DNA from: CAYMKL01 sp964390805
GTDB lineage: Bacteria > Chloroflexota > Anaerolineae > VGOG01
Assembly: GCA_964390805.1 (NCBI GenBank)
Contig: CAYMKL010000018.1
Span: 1-64,000 of the forward strand
DNA length: 64,000 nt
Direction of reading: 5' to 3'
Both the position numbers and the translations under genes were made by a program. Shown here piece by piece: positions 51,605 through 59,867 of this stretch (position 1 is its first letter; the number at the start of each line of letters is the position of its first letter). The notes beneath the pieces are model-generated. The model was not told the origin of the DNA, searched no databases, and was given only the letters and a program-made list of their open reading frames with translations.

Positions 51605-52816
51605 TCAAGACGATCTGGCATTTTGCGCTGGAAGCACGCGTGCCAGCAGGGCAAACCCCAACGCACCTACCAGCCCCATTGCCAGGCCGCCGTACCAGAT
51701 AGCCACCGGCGCCAGGGTGTCGTTCAGGAAGCCCCCGATCACCGGCCCGATGCCGAACCCGATTCCCCACGTCAGGCCGTAGATGCTCATGTACCGGCCT
51801 CGCATGGTGGGTGGCGCCAGGTTGGCGGTCAGTGCCGTGGACGTTGGGATCACGATCATTTCGCCGATAGTGAGGATGACCATGCTGGCCAGGAACGTCG
51901 GGAAGTTCCACCCGAACGCCACGCTGCCTGTGCCCAGGGCAAGGAACAGTGACCCGACCGCCAGCACTGGCAGATGGTGGTAGCGCTCGGTGATCCGGGT
52001 GGTGGCGTATTGGAACAGCACCACCATCGCCGCGTTGGTGGCCATGATGAAGCCGTACTGGTTCTCCGGCACGCCGAAGTTCTCTTTGGCGTACACCGGC
52101 AGGAGCACCATCATCAGTACGTGGGCCATCACGGCCAGGGTGTACACTCCGCAGAAGGCCAGGAACGGCCGGTCGCGCAGCACCTGGCCGTAACCGCCAT
52201 CGGTTGGGGGCTGGCCGGAGATGGCTTGCTTTTGCGGCACGGTCTCGGCCACGAAGAACAGCACCAGTAGAGTGAAGATGGCGCTCGCCCCGGCCGCGAT
52301 GTAGAAAGCCAGGGCGTAGGACGTGGCGGTGACAAATCCGCCGACCGAGGGACCTATCGCCACGCCCAGGTTGTTGCTCATACGCAGCAAGGCATAGGCG
52401 CTGGTCCGTCGTTCGGGCTCGATGAGGTCGGCCACCATTGAGTTGCCCCCAACGCGATACAGCGGACCAAAGGCGCCACTAATGGCCATCAGGACGACCC
52501 ACGCTTGCAGCGTGCCGGCCGCGCTCATCGCCAGCATTGTGGCGCTATTGGCGGCCAGACTCAGCACCATGACCCCCCTGCGGCCGAAGCGGTCGGCCAC
52601 CGGGCCGGCGACGGTGGTGGTGGCCAATCCTGCGGCCGAGTTCAGCGTGAACAACAGCGTCACCGTGGTCAGCGGGATGTCCAAGCGCCGGCGCATGTAG
52701 ATGGTCAGGAACGGCCAGATCATGCTGCCGCCAGCGGCGCTGATCAGCATGCCCCAGAACAGGAGCCAGAACTGACGCGGATAGCCAGCGGTGTACTGCC
52801 TTACTCGGTCCAGCAT
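51605..52816 (-). CDS. MFS transporter
   Basis: A 403-residue polytopic inner-membrane protein with 12 hydrophobic segments. The loop 2-3 signature is GPVADRFGRRGVMV; helix 5 has the glycine/proline-rich GVAIGPSVGGFV found in drug-proton antiporters. The substrate is unknown. ATG 52816 begins at the natural N-terminal cytosolic segment, and no ATG lies upstream in the frame. A good promoter lies about 50 bp upstream. Divergent from the GH4 glycosidase gene. Confidence 0.88.
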   Translation of the reverse strand: MLDRVRQYTAGYPRQFWLLFWGMLISAAGGSMIWPFLTIYMRRRLDIPLTTVTLLFTLNSAAGLATTTVAGPVADRFGRRGVMVLSLAANSATMLAMSAAGTLQAWVVLMAISGAFGPLYRVGGNSMVADLIEPERRTSAYALLRMSNNLGVAIGPSVGGFVTATSYALAFYIAAGASAIFTLLVLFFVAETVPQKQAISGQPPTDGGYGQVLRDRPFLAFCGVYTLAVMAHVLMMVLLPVYAKENFGVPENQYGFIMATNAAMVVLFQYATTRITERYHHLPVLAVGSLFLALGTGSVAFGWNFPTFLASMVILTIGEMIVIPTSTALTANLAPPTMRGRYMSIYGLTWGIGFGIGPVIGGFLNDTLAPVAIWYGGLAMGLVGALGFALLARVLPAQNARSS

Positions 52817-52865
52817 ACGAATGTCCCGATCTTTCAGCTTGTGGTGGTTCTCATCAACGTGCCGT

Positions 52866-52894
52866 ATTATAGCATGACCAGCCGCGCTTGGCAA
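52866..52894 (-). promoter_or_regulatory. Promoter of the MFS gene
   Basis: On the minus strand TTGCCA (52889-52894), a 17-bp spacer and TATAAT (52866-52871), 50 bp upstream of ATG 52816. Confidence 0.65.
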
Positions 52895-52930
52895 TTGCAG
52901 ATTCAGGGTATGATCATCGTTTGGGCCGGG

Positions 52931-52982
52931 TGTAGGGCAAGTTGGTAACTTGCTAGGGCGCAATTTGCCAAATTGCGCTACA
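52931..52982. repeat. Twin-hairpin palindromic repeat between divergent promoters
   Basis: Two adjacent hairpins, GCAAGTTGGTAACTTGC and GCGCAATTTGCCAAATTGCGC, are bounded by TGTAG and CTACA. It looks like a REP-type unit placed between the promoters of the MFS gene and the GH4 gene, where it could act as a bidirectional insulator. Confidence 0.65.
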
Positions 52983-53018
52983 AGTGGCCGAAACGATGAT
53001 CAAGGCCCAGATTCACTA

Positions 53019-53047
53019 TTGACAAATCGTGACTTCTGTGGCATGAT
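53019..53047 (+). promoter_or_regulatory. Promoter of the GH4 gene
   Basis: TTGACA (53019-53024), a 17-bp spacer and CATGAT (53042-53047), about 88 bp upstream of ATG 53135. Confidence 0.6.
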
Positions 53048-53134
53048 TATGGACGTTCAAACGGATAGAGAGCATCCTGGGGAATCCAAGCTCGACATGG
53101 GGGCGTGACAACGTCTGCGTACAGAGAGGTCAAT

Positions 53135-54568
53135 ATGCCCAAGATTACGCTCATCGGTGCTGGCAGCACAGTGTTTGCCAAAAACCTGCTAGGGGATATT
53201 CTCAGTTTCCCCGAGTTGGCAGGCTCTACCATCAGCCTGCACGACATTGGCGAGGAACGTCTGTGCACTACGGAGATCGTGGCGCACAAGATCGCCACGC
53301 TCCTGGATGTCCATCCCACCATCGAAGCCACCACCGACCGACGGGCAGCTCTGGAGGGTGCGGACTATGCTATCAGCATGTTTCAGGTAGCCGGCTACCA
53401 CCCCGGCACGGTGATTGACTTTGAAATCCCCAAGAAGTACGGGCTGCGCCAGACGATTGGCGATAGCCTGGGCATTGGCGGCATCATGCGCGCCCTGCGC
53501 ACCATCCCCGTCCTGCTGGACATGAGCCGCGACATGGAAGAACTGTGTCCCCAGGTCACTTTCCTCAACTACGTCAACCCCATGGCCATGAACTGCTGGG
53601 CCATCAGCCGGGCCAGCAGGATCAAGACGGTGGGGTTGTGTCACAGCGTCCAGGGCACAGCCCGACAACTGGCCAACGACATCGGCGTGCCATTGGAGGA
53701 GATCAACTACCTGGCTGCTGGAATTAACCATCTGGCCTTCTTTCTCAGATTTGAGCGGGATGGCGAAGACCTCTATCCGCTGATACGCCGGGTGGTGGAG
53801 GAGGGTCGGGCGCCCGACTGGAACCGGGTGCGCTATGAGATGCTCACCCGGCTGGGGTATTTCGTGACCGAATCCAGTGAGCACTTTGCCGAATACGTGC
53901 CCTGGTTCATCAAGCGGGATCGCCCCGATCTGATTGAGCGTTTCAACATCCCGCTGGACGAATATATCCATCGCTGCGAAGCGCAGATCAAAGCGTGGGA
54001 GTTTGCGCAGGACAAGCTGGAGAATCTCAATGCACCTTCTGACAAATCCCTACGCGATGTGTTGAGCACCGTTCCTGTGATGCCTTTGATTGCTGAGCAT
54101 ATTGTCCACACATTTGAAAACAGAGACAGGGTGACGCTGAGCGGCGAGTATGCCCCGTTGGCGATCCACAGCATGGAAACAGGCGAGCCCCGGATCGTCT
54201 ATGGCAATGTGCCCAACCGTGGCCTGATTGACAATCTGCCCCAGGGGTGCATCGTGGAAGTCCCCTGTGTGGTGGACAGGAACGGCGTGCAGCCCACCCG
54301 CATCGGTTCCCTGCCCCCACACCTGGCCGCGCTGATACAGACCAACGTCAACGTGCAGGCGCTGACGGTGGAGGCCGCCTTGACTGGCAAGCGGGAGCAC
54401 ATCTACCACGCGGCCATGCTGGACCCGCACACCGCCGCCGAGCTGGACCTGGACCAGATTTGGAACCTGGTGGATGATTTGATCGAGGCCCACGGCGATT
54501 GGCTACCGACGTATCATCAAAATAAAGAGGAGGTACATCCACCATTCATCCCTCTACACGCAAATTAA
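53135..54568 (+). CDS. GH4 family glycosidase (alpha-galactosidase/glucosidase type)
   Basis: A 477-residue cytosolic enzyme of glycoside hydrolase family 4, which uses NAD+ and a divalent metal (usually Mn2+) in a redox-elimination mechanism. The Rossmann motif is LIGAGSTVFAKNLLGDIL at the N-terminus; NPMAMNCWAI and GLCHSVQG carry the metal-binding Cys and His; GINHLAFFLRF follows. The CHSV motif fits the alpha-galactosidase/alpha-glucuronidase subgroup (MelA-like) rather than 6-phospho-glycosidases. ATG 53135 follows GAGAGGT. A sugar carrier candidate is encoded just downstream in an overlapping frame. Confidence 0.92.
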   Translation: MPKITLIGAGSTVFAKNLLGDILSFPELAGSTISLHDIGEERLCTTEIVAHKIATLLDVHPTIEATTDRRAALEGADYAISMFQVAGYHPGTVIDFEIPKKYGLRQTIGDSLGIGGIMRALRTIPVLLDMSRDMEELCPQVTFLNYVNPMAMNCWAISRASRIKTVGLCHSVQGTARQLANDIGVPLEEINYLAAGINHLAFFLRFERDGEDLYPLIRRVVEEGRAPDWNRVRYEMLTRLGYFVTESSEHFAEYVPWFIKRDRPDLIERFNIPLDEYIHRCEAQIKAWEFAQDKLENLNAPSDKSLRDVLSTVPVMPLIAEHIVHTFENRDRVTLSGEYAPLAIHSMETGEPRIVYGNVPNRGLIDNLPQGCIVEVPCVVDRNGVQPTRIGSLPPHLAALIQTNVNVQALTVEAALTGKREHIYHAAMLDPHTAAELDLDQIWNLVDDLIEAHGDWLPTYHQNKEEVHPPFIPLHAN

Positions 54569-55722
54569 CCCTTCAGCTCGGCACAGCTACTCTCGCCCGG
54601 TTGATCATCAATACCTCTCGGCGCTTCGCCTATCCATTTGCTTCGGCCCTCAGCCGGGGGTTGGGCGTGCCGCTGGCTGCCATCACCTCCCTCATCGCCG
54701 TCAACCAGGTGACCGGCGTGCTCAGTCCGGTCTTCGGCCCGCTGGCTGACCGCTGGGGCTATCGGATGATGATGCTCGCTGGGCTGGCCATGCTCACCGC
54801 AGGCATGCTGGCCGGCGGGCTGCTGCCGGTCTACGGTGTGGTGTTGCTGGCTCTGTTTCTGGCTGGGCTGTGCAAAAGCATCTTCGACCCGGCCCTGCAC
54901 GCCTACGTGGGCCAACGAGTGCCTTACCAGCGTCGAGGGCTGGCTATCGGGATGCTGGAATTCGCCTGGGCCGGGAGCGCATTGGTGGGCCTTCCGCTCG
55001 TTGGCCTGCTGATAGAGCGCCTGGGATGGCGGGCGCCCTTTTTTGTGCTGGGCGGGCTGGGCCTGCTCAGTGTGGTGGCGCTCGCGATACTCATCCCCGA
55101 CGACAGTCATCAGCAGCGCAGTGTCGAGGGCCTGGCTGGTTTCCGCCAGGCCTGGCGGAGGCTGAGCAGGGAACGAGCGGCTCTGGGCGCGTTGGGCTTT
55201 GGCCTGTTGATCAGTGCGGCCAACGACAACCTGTTCGTGGTCTATGGTCCTTGGCTGGAGTCAGCTTTTGGCCTGAGCGTGGCGGCGCTGGGGGCAGCCA
55301 CCACCGTCATCGGCGTGGCCGAGCTCGTGGGCGAGGGACTCACTGCCTCCATGGCCGATCAGTTGGGGCTGAAGCGAGCGATTGTGGTCGGCACCATCCT
55401 GTCGGCGCTGAGCTACGTCTTGCTGCCGCTGGTGGGGCGCACGCTGCCGCTGGCGCTGATGGGGCTGTTCATCACCTTTCTCACCTTTGAGTTCAGCATC
55501 GTCACTGCTCTGTCTCTGTTCACCGAAATCCTCCCCGCTGCGCGAGCGACCATGATGTCGTCGAGCGTGGCAGCCTTCAGCATGGGCCGGGTGATCGGTG
55601 CCCTGGTCGGTGGGCCAGTGTGGCTGGCCGGCGGGATGCTGGCCACCGGTTTTGTCTCGGCGGCCATTAGTGGATTGGCGCTGGTCTTGCTGGTGTGGGG
55701 GCTGCGCGGTTGGCGGGATTGA
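54544..55722 (+). CDS. MFS transporter with probable ATT start
   Basis: A 12-helix MFS carrier of about 392 residues. Loop 2-3 is GPLADRWGYRMMM. Upstream of the first conventional start candidate (TTG 54601) the frame encodes TRKLTLQLGTATLARL, which completes the first membrane helix region typical of this subfamily, and the frame is closed by TAA at 54523-54525. The only plausible initiator between them is ATT 54544, 10 nt after a perfect AGGAGG (54528-54533). That would overlap the GH4 gene by 25 bp. The substrate may be a galactoside or its product, by context only. Confidence 0.78.
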   Translation: MHPSTRKLTLQLGTATLARLIINTSRRFAYPFASALSRGLGVPLAAITSLIAVNQVTGVLSPVFGPLADRWGYRMMMLAGLAMLTAGMLAGGLLPVYGVVLLALFLAGLCKSIFDPALHAYVGQRVPYQRRGLAIGMLEFAWAGSALVGLPLVGLLIERLGWRAPFFVLGGLGLLSVVALAILIPDDSHQQRSVEGLAGFRQAWRRLSRERAALGALGFGLLISAANDNLFVVYGPWLESAFGLSVAALGAATTVIGVAELVGEGLTASMADQLGLKRAIVVGTILSALSYVLLPLVGRTLPLALMGLFITFLTFEFSIVTALSLFTEILPAARATMMSSSVAAFSMGRVIGALVGGPVWLAGGMLATGFVSAAISGLALVLLVWGLRGWRD

Positions 55723-55922
55723 CAAAGCCGAATGGAATTCGCCGTCTGAAGTCTGAAGCTGAGCCGCCGAATAGAATTGGCTCGCCGTCGGAAACTGAAA
55801 AGGCCCCTCAGGGCCTCGGTCTAGCGCCTGAGGGCGCTTTTCAGCTTCAGCCAGGGATTTCCAATCTCTGGCTACTCTGGCTACTCTGGCTACTACAGAA
55901 AAGTCACGAGAGGAGGATCAAA

Positions 55923-56351
55923 ATGGCCTACTGGCGTCTGTTCTATCATTTCGTATGGACAACCAAGAACCGTGAGCCCCTGCTGACACCAGACATCGAG
56001 CCTAATGTCTATCGCTTCCTGCACGCGGAAGCCAACAAGATGTATGCGCCGCTGTTCGTAATCGGTGGCACGATGGACCACGTGCATGTGCTTGCAGCAG
56101 TGCGGCCTGCCATTTCACCGGCAGACTTTATGAAACAACTCAAGGGGAGCAGCTCTCGCTTCGTCTCTTTGGAGTTCAAACGCCCGTTTGAGTGGCAGGA
56201 GGGCTATGGGGTCTTTTCGGTCTCGGAGAAGGATGTACCACAGGTTATTGCCTATGTCGAGCGCCAAAAGCAGCACCATACTGAAGGCACTCTGATTGAA
56301 GAATGGGAACAGACACATCATTGGAATATTGGACCGCGGGCCGACGAGTAG
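55923..56351 (+). CDS. Y1 (HUH) transposase, IS200/RAYT-like
   Basis: A 142-residue protein of the Y1_Tnp family. The HUH metal-binding motif is in GGTMDHVHVLAAV (His-Val-His), and the nucleophilic Tyr is in VIAYVERQKQHH. The N-terminus YWRLFYHFVWTTKNREPLL is typical of the group. All catalytic residues are present, so it is probably active. It works on single-stranded DNA by recognising subterminal hairpins; the surrounding repeat units carry such hairpins, which suggests a REP-associated (RAYT) role. The start ATG 55923 follows GAGAGGAGGATCAAA. Confidence 0.92.
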   Translation: MAYWRLFYHFVWTTKNREPLLTPDIEPNVYRFLHAEANKMYAPLFVIGGTMDHVHVLAAVRPAISPADFMKQLKGSSSRFVSLEFKRPFEWQEGYGVFSVSEKDVPQVIAYVERQKQHHTEGTLIEEWEQTHHWNIGPRADE

Positions 56352-56819
56352 CCGCGTAGAGGCCGCCGAATGGAATTCGCCGGCTGAAACCGAGAAGGCC
56401 CCTCAGGGCCTCGGTCTAGCGCCTGAGGGCGCTTTTCAGTTTCAGCCAGGGATTTCCAATCCTTGGCTCTGGCCTGGTTTGGTGGCAGCGCCAAGGCTGG
56501 CGATTGGTCCGCCGGCCGAAGGCCCAGCCAAGGCCGCCGAATGGAATTCGCCGTCTGAAGTTGAGAAGGCCCCTCAGGGCCTCGGTCTAGCGCCTGAGGG
56601 CGCTTTTCAGCTTCAGCCAGGGATTTTCAATCCTTGGCCCATTGGCCTGCCGCCGAATGGAATTCGCCGTCTGAAGTTGAGAAGGCCCCTCAGGGCCTCG
56701 GTCTAGCGCCTGAGGGCGCTTTTCAGCTTCAGCCAGGGATTTTCAATCCTTGGCCCATTGGCCTGCCGCCGAATGGAATTCGCCGTCTGAAGTTGAGAAG
56801 GCCCCTCAGGGCCTCGGTC

Positions 56820-56919
56820 NNNNNNNNNNNNNNNNNNNNNNNNNNNNNNNNNNNNNNNNNNNNNNNNNNNNNNNNNNNNNNNNNNNNNNNNNNNNNNNNN
56901 NNNNNNNNNNNNNNNNNNN
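56820..56919. other. Assembly gap (100 N) inside the repeat array
   Basis: One hundred N, presumably a placeholder of arbitrary length. The true number of 116-bp units is therefore unknown. Confidence 0.98.
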
Positions 56920-57236
56920 TGAAGTTGAGAAGGCCCCTCAGGGCCTCGGTCTAGCGCCTGAGGGCGCTTTTCAGTTTCAGCCAGGGATTTCCAATCCTTG
57001 GCCCATTGGCCTGCCGCCGAATGGAATTCGCCGTCTGAAACCGAGAAGGCCCCTCAGGGCCTCGGTCTAGCGCCTGAGGGCGCTTCTCAGCTTCAGCCAG
57101 GGATTTTCAATCCTTGGCCCATTGGCTCAGGGCCTCGGTCTAGCGCCTGAGGGCGCTTCTCAGCTTCAGCCAAGGATTGGAAATCCTTGGCTAATACTTG
57201 GCCACTTGGCTACTGAACAACACGGAGGCTGAACTC

Positions 57237-57719
57237 ATGAATCATCTAGAAGAGCTTGTCGCCCAGCTTTTGACCGAACAGAAGCTAACCATCTCCGTGG
57301 CCGAATCCTGCACGGGCGGCCTCATCGCCCACCGGCTGACCAACGTACCTGGGAGCTCGGCCTATTTCATGGGCGGCGTGGTGGCCTATGCCAACGAGGT
57401 CAAGGAGCAGGTGTTAGGGGTATCTGGCGAGACTCTGGCGGCGCATGGGGCAATCAGCGAAGAGATCGCGCGGGAGATGGCTCGCGGCGCCCGCCGCCTG
57501 TTCGACACCGACGTGGCCATCTCGGCCACGGGCATCGCCGGCCCGACCGGCGGCACGCCCCAGAAGCCGGTGGGCCTGGCCTACGTGGCCCTGGCGGCCC
57601 AGGATTTTGAGCGTTGCGAGCGGCATTTGTTTGGGAAGCGAAGGCTGAGGAACAAATGGCGGACCTCCGAGGCAGCCCTGGAGATGCTGCGTCAATACCT
57701 GGAGGCCAGGCGACCATGA
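57237..57719 (+). CDS. CinA C-terminal domain amidase (PncC-type)
   Basis: A 160-residue cytosolic protein of the CinA C-terminal/PncC family, which deamidates nicotinamide mononucleotide in NAD salvage. The signatures are VAESCTGGLIAHRLTNVPGSS with the catalytic Ser and, later, SATGIAGPTGGTPQKPVGL. It lacks the N-terminal molybdopterin-like domain of full CinA, as is normal for stand-alone PncC. ATG 57237 follows CGGAGG. It shares ATGA with the next small gene. The upstream side is the repeat array. Confidence 0.93.
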   Translation: MNHLEELVAQLLTEQKLTISVAESCTGGLIAHRLTNVPGSSAYFMGGVVAYANEVKEQVLGVSGETLAAHGAISEEIAREMARGARRLFDTDVAISATGIAGPTGGTPQKPVGLAYVALAAQDFERCERHLFGKRRLRNKWRTSEAALEMLRQYLEARRP

Positions 57720-58000
57720 AACTTGCCTTGAGCATAGCCGAAGGGTTCGTGGACATCCCCACCGCTGTCGAGGCCCGCTTCGACAAGGAAGGCCGGGTTA
57801 CCCCTACAGCATTTCGTTGGCGGGGGCGAAATGTGCGCGTCAGCGACGTTGGACGTCGCTGGGCGGAGCCACACGGCCCTCACCAGCTCCGCCACTACCT
57901 GGTCATGACCCCAGCCCAGGACACTTTTGAGCTCTGCCTGGACACGGGCACCCTGCGGTGGAAGATAACGAGGGTTTGGGAGAGGGAGAGAATGGTATAA
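57716..58000 (+). CDS. Small DUF6504-like protein
   Basis: A 94-residue protein overlapping the CinA-like gene in ATGA. It carries FRWRGRNVRVSDVGRRW, then HYLVMT, FELCLDTGTLRWKITRVWER, a strand-rich pattern like the short DUF6504 domain found alone or near DNA polymerase genes in several phyla. I recognise the family only by this pattern. The function is unknown, and coupling with CinA is the only contextual clue. Confidence 0.6.
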   Translation: MKLALSIAEGFVDIPTAVEARFDKEGRVTPTAFRWRGRNVRVSDVGRRWAEPHGPHQLRHYLVMTPAQDTFELCLDTGTLRWKITRVWERERMV

Positions 58001-58026
58001 AAGGTTCTCAAGCGACCTTAGAGCCT

Positions 58027-58165
58027 ACGTGTATTTCACTTTGGGGGCGAGCCATGTGCTAACCCTCCCGCAGGTTGTCAGGGATGGGCCAATACCTATG
58101 AAATCCAGGAGAATCACTTGTGCCCAAACCTGCGGGAGGGTTTTCTGCCCCAAAAACTGAAATGC
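58027..58165. mobile_element. Putative MITE with nested inverted repeats and 12-bp direct repeats
   Basis: The outer ends TGTATTTCACTTTGGGGGC and the complement of TGCATTTCAGTTTTTGGGGC are inverted. Inside them lies a second pair, AACCCTCCCGCAGGTT and AACCTGCGGGAGGGTT. The 12-bp direct repeat ACCTTAGAGCCT lies at 58015-58026 and 58166-58177. Non-coding. One copy only in this window. Confidence 0.6.
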
Positions 58166-58188
58166 ACCTTAGAGCCTGCCAAGGGTGT

Positions 58189-58217
58189 TTGACAGAACCT
58201 TCTCTTTGTGATAGTAT
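58189..58217 (+). promoter_or_regulatory. Promoter of the DUF1566/MutS-like operon
   Basis: TTGACA (58189-58194), a 17-bp spacer and TAGTAT (58212-58217). The first gene begins at 58858, so the leader would be about 630 nt. It contains a degenerate GTCATTGCGAG-family repeat (about 58641-58754) and a 7-bp tandem repeat (58811-58842). Confidence 0.55.
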
Positions 58218-58810
58218 TATGTGAAGGCTTCTCAAACAGACTCAAAATCCTCGAAGTTCGTCCTTCTAGATCGTATCTAGATCGCCGTTCTTGCCTTCTT
58301 GCAAGTCGAAAGGCATCATGCGCCCCGAAGGGGAGGAAGCGGTGCTAGATCAGGTATCAGGGGCAGACCTATGCCCCGAAAAGCGGCGGCGGCTTTGTAC
58401 GCTTGGCCAACGACTATGCGCAACGCCAGTCTGAAGGCGCTCATGGAGCGCCTGAGGCTGGCGTTTTTGTTTGCCTGGCCGCGAGGATTTGGGTCACGGA
58501 ATCACGGATGCTGCGGTCGGAGACCTCGCCGAACTCTCGGAAAGCCTTTGAAAGCGCTCTTAGCCCCCGTCCCCGGGGGCGTTGCTGGCGAAGTAGTAGG
58601 CCAGACGGGGTTTGGCGCGCACAAGCCGCAAAAAACAGGAGATTGCTTCCCTTCGACAGGCCCTTCGTCAAGCCCTTCGCCAAGCTCAGGGGGGACCTCA
58701 GGGGGGACCTCAGGACAGGCGGCGGAAAAGCGCCGCCTCGCAATGACACGGGCTGAGCAGTTACGAAAGGAGGAGGCTTATAGGACGAAAAACCAAACCA
58801 AACTCACAGC

Positions 58811-58842
58811 ATTCACCATTAACCATTCACCATTCAAAATTA
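58811..58842. repeat. 7-bp tandem repeat before the DUF1566 gene
   Basis: Degenerate ATTCACC / ATTAACC units, four to five copies, ending just before the AGGGAGG ribosome-binding site. The rest of 58218-58810 holds a repeat-family fragment and no supported gene. Confidence 0.55.
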
Positions 58843-58857
58843 ACAGGGAGGTTCAAA

Positions 58858-59787
58858 ATGCACAGCAAGCACATGCTAATCGGACTGGTTGGAATTGTAG
58901 TGGGGGTGTTGCTCTCATCGGTGGTAGTGGTGCTGGCCGGGAATCTGAATTCCAGCGCGGCGCCCGGTGCGACGTCCTCGTACAAGCTGGAGGACATCTA
59001 CAACCGGCTGAACGCTGGTACGGCCGGTTCGCAAAGCACCTTCACGGAACCCGGCAGCGGGCCGACGGCGGGTACCGGCCACACCCTGGATGAGGTGATG
59101 GCCAAGGCCCCAGAGGTGGACGACACGGATGGCGCTGGCGTGGCCGACGTGGCCAGCGGCAAGACCTTCTGGGGCCTGACGTCGGGGGCATGGGGCACGC
59201 AAACGGGGACCGGCACCATTGCCACCTATGCCGCGCCTGTGCCCAAGACCGGGCAGACCACGTTGTCTGCTACTGGCGATGACGGCGACCTGGAGAAAGG
59301 CGTCTCGTGGCCGAATCCCCGTTTCACGAAGAGCAGTGGCACGGTGACGGACAACCTGACCGGGTTGATCTGGTTGGAGGATGCCAACTGTATCACCACC
59401 CAATACTCAAGCTTCGACACTGATGGTACGGCAGGAGACGGGAAGGTTACCTGGCAGCATGCGTTGGACTTTGTGGCGGGGATCAACGCTGGGACCTACT
59501 CCAACTGCGGAGCCAGTCAGACGGACTGGCGGCTGCCGAACGTGCGGGAGATGCAGAGCCTGGTGCATTATGGTGTTTACAGCCCTGCCGTGCCCGACAC
59601 GGCGGGAACGGGGAAGTGGACGGCAGGCAATCCATTTGACAACGTCCAGTCGAGCGGCTACTGGTCGAGTACTACCCGCGCGGACTTTACGACCTACGCC
59701 TGGTACGTGTACCTGTACGATGGCAGCGTGCGCAGCAGCGACAAGACTACCACCTACTACGTATGGCCCGTCCGTGGCGGACAATGA
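58858..59787 (+). CDS. DUF1566 (Lcl-like, C-type-lectin-fold) surface protein, probable DGR target
   Basis: A 309-residue exported protein. A signal peptide/anchor spans residues 5-28. Residues 155-309 form a DUF1566 domain, recognised by GTVTDNLTGLIWLEDANC, TWQHALDFV, TDWRLPNVREMQSLV, GYWSSTTRADF and the terminal YYVWPVRGGQ. DUF1566 is a frequent target domain of diversity-generating retroelements, where the codons for the ligand-binding face at the 3' end are mutagenised. ATG 58858 follows AGGGAGG. It is first in a run with a MutS-like ORF and another surface protein. Confidence 0.88.
   Translation: MHSKHMLIGLVGIVVGVLLSSVVVVLAGNLNSSAAPGATSSYKLEDIYNRLNAGTAGSQSTFTEPGSGPTAGTGHTLDEVMAKAPEVDDTDGAGVADVASGKTFWGLTSGAWGTQTGTGTIATYAAPVPKTGQTTLSATGDDGDLEKGVSWPNPRFTKSSGTVTDNLTGLIWLEDANCITTQYSSFDTDGTAGDGKVTWQHALDFVAGINAGTYSNCGASQTDWRLPNVREMQSLVHYGVYSPAVPDTAGTGKWTAGNPFDNVQSSGYWSSTTRADFTTYAWYVYLYDGSVRSSDKTTTYYVWPVRGGQ
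59659..59787 (+). other. Putative DGR variable region (VR)
   Basis: The last 43 codons of the DUF1566 gene are rich in TAC, ACC, AGC, CGC and GAC codons, about 17 of which could derive from AAC by change of the first two bases. They are separated by invariant-looking TGG, GTG, GGC and CCC codons. This is what adenine-specific mutagenesis of an AAC-rich template would leave. The block ends in the conserved WPVRGGQ, where template homology usually ends. No template repeat was found in the window. Confidence 0.55.
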
Positions 59788-59792
59788 GAATC

Positions 59793-59823
59793 TTTGATGC
59801 TTTGACTCTTTGGACGCTTTGAC
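59793..59823. repeat. Short tandem repeat after the putative VR
   Basis: Four degenerate units of CTTTGATG / CTTTGACT / CTTTGGACG / CTTTGACG directly follow the stop codon. Confidence 0.55.
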
Positions 59824-59867
59824 GCGCGGCGGTGGAGTGGGACACTTTACATAATTAAGGGGTAACA

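Larger units (their letters stand above)
55729..57190. repeat. Tandem array of 116-bp palindromic (REP-like) units
   Basis: At least eight units, three spaced exactly 116 bp apart (56533, 56649, 56765), plus an unknown number in the N gap. Each unit has a long hairpin whose arms start CTGAAGTTGAGAAGGCCCCT and end with AGCTTCAG, around the loop GCCTCGGTCTAGCG. It then has a second hairpin CCAGGGATTTTCAATCCTTGG. The first unit lies upstream of the Y1 transposase gene (55923-56351) and the others downstream, so the transposase is embedded in its probable substrate repeats. Confidence 0.93.

Noticed and set aside
55729..57190. CRISPR-like array
   Set aside because: Units are contiguous 116-bp repeats without unique spacers, contain two hairpins each, and no cas genes are near.
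58299..59093. Plus-strand open frame upstream of and overlapping the DUF1566 gene
   Set aside because: Runs through repeat sequences and enters the DUF1566 gene in another frame; no start signal or similarity.
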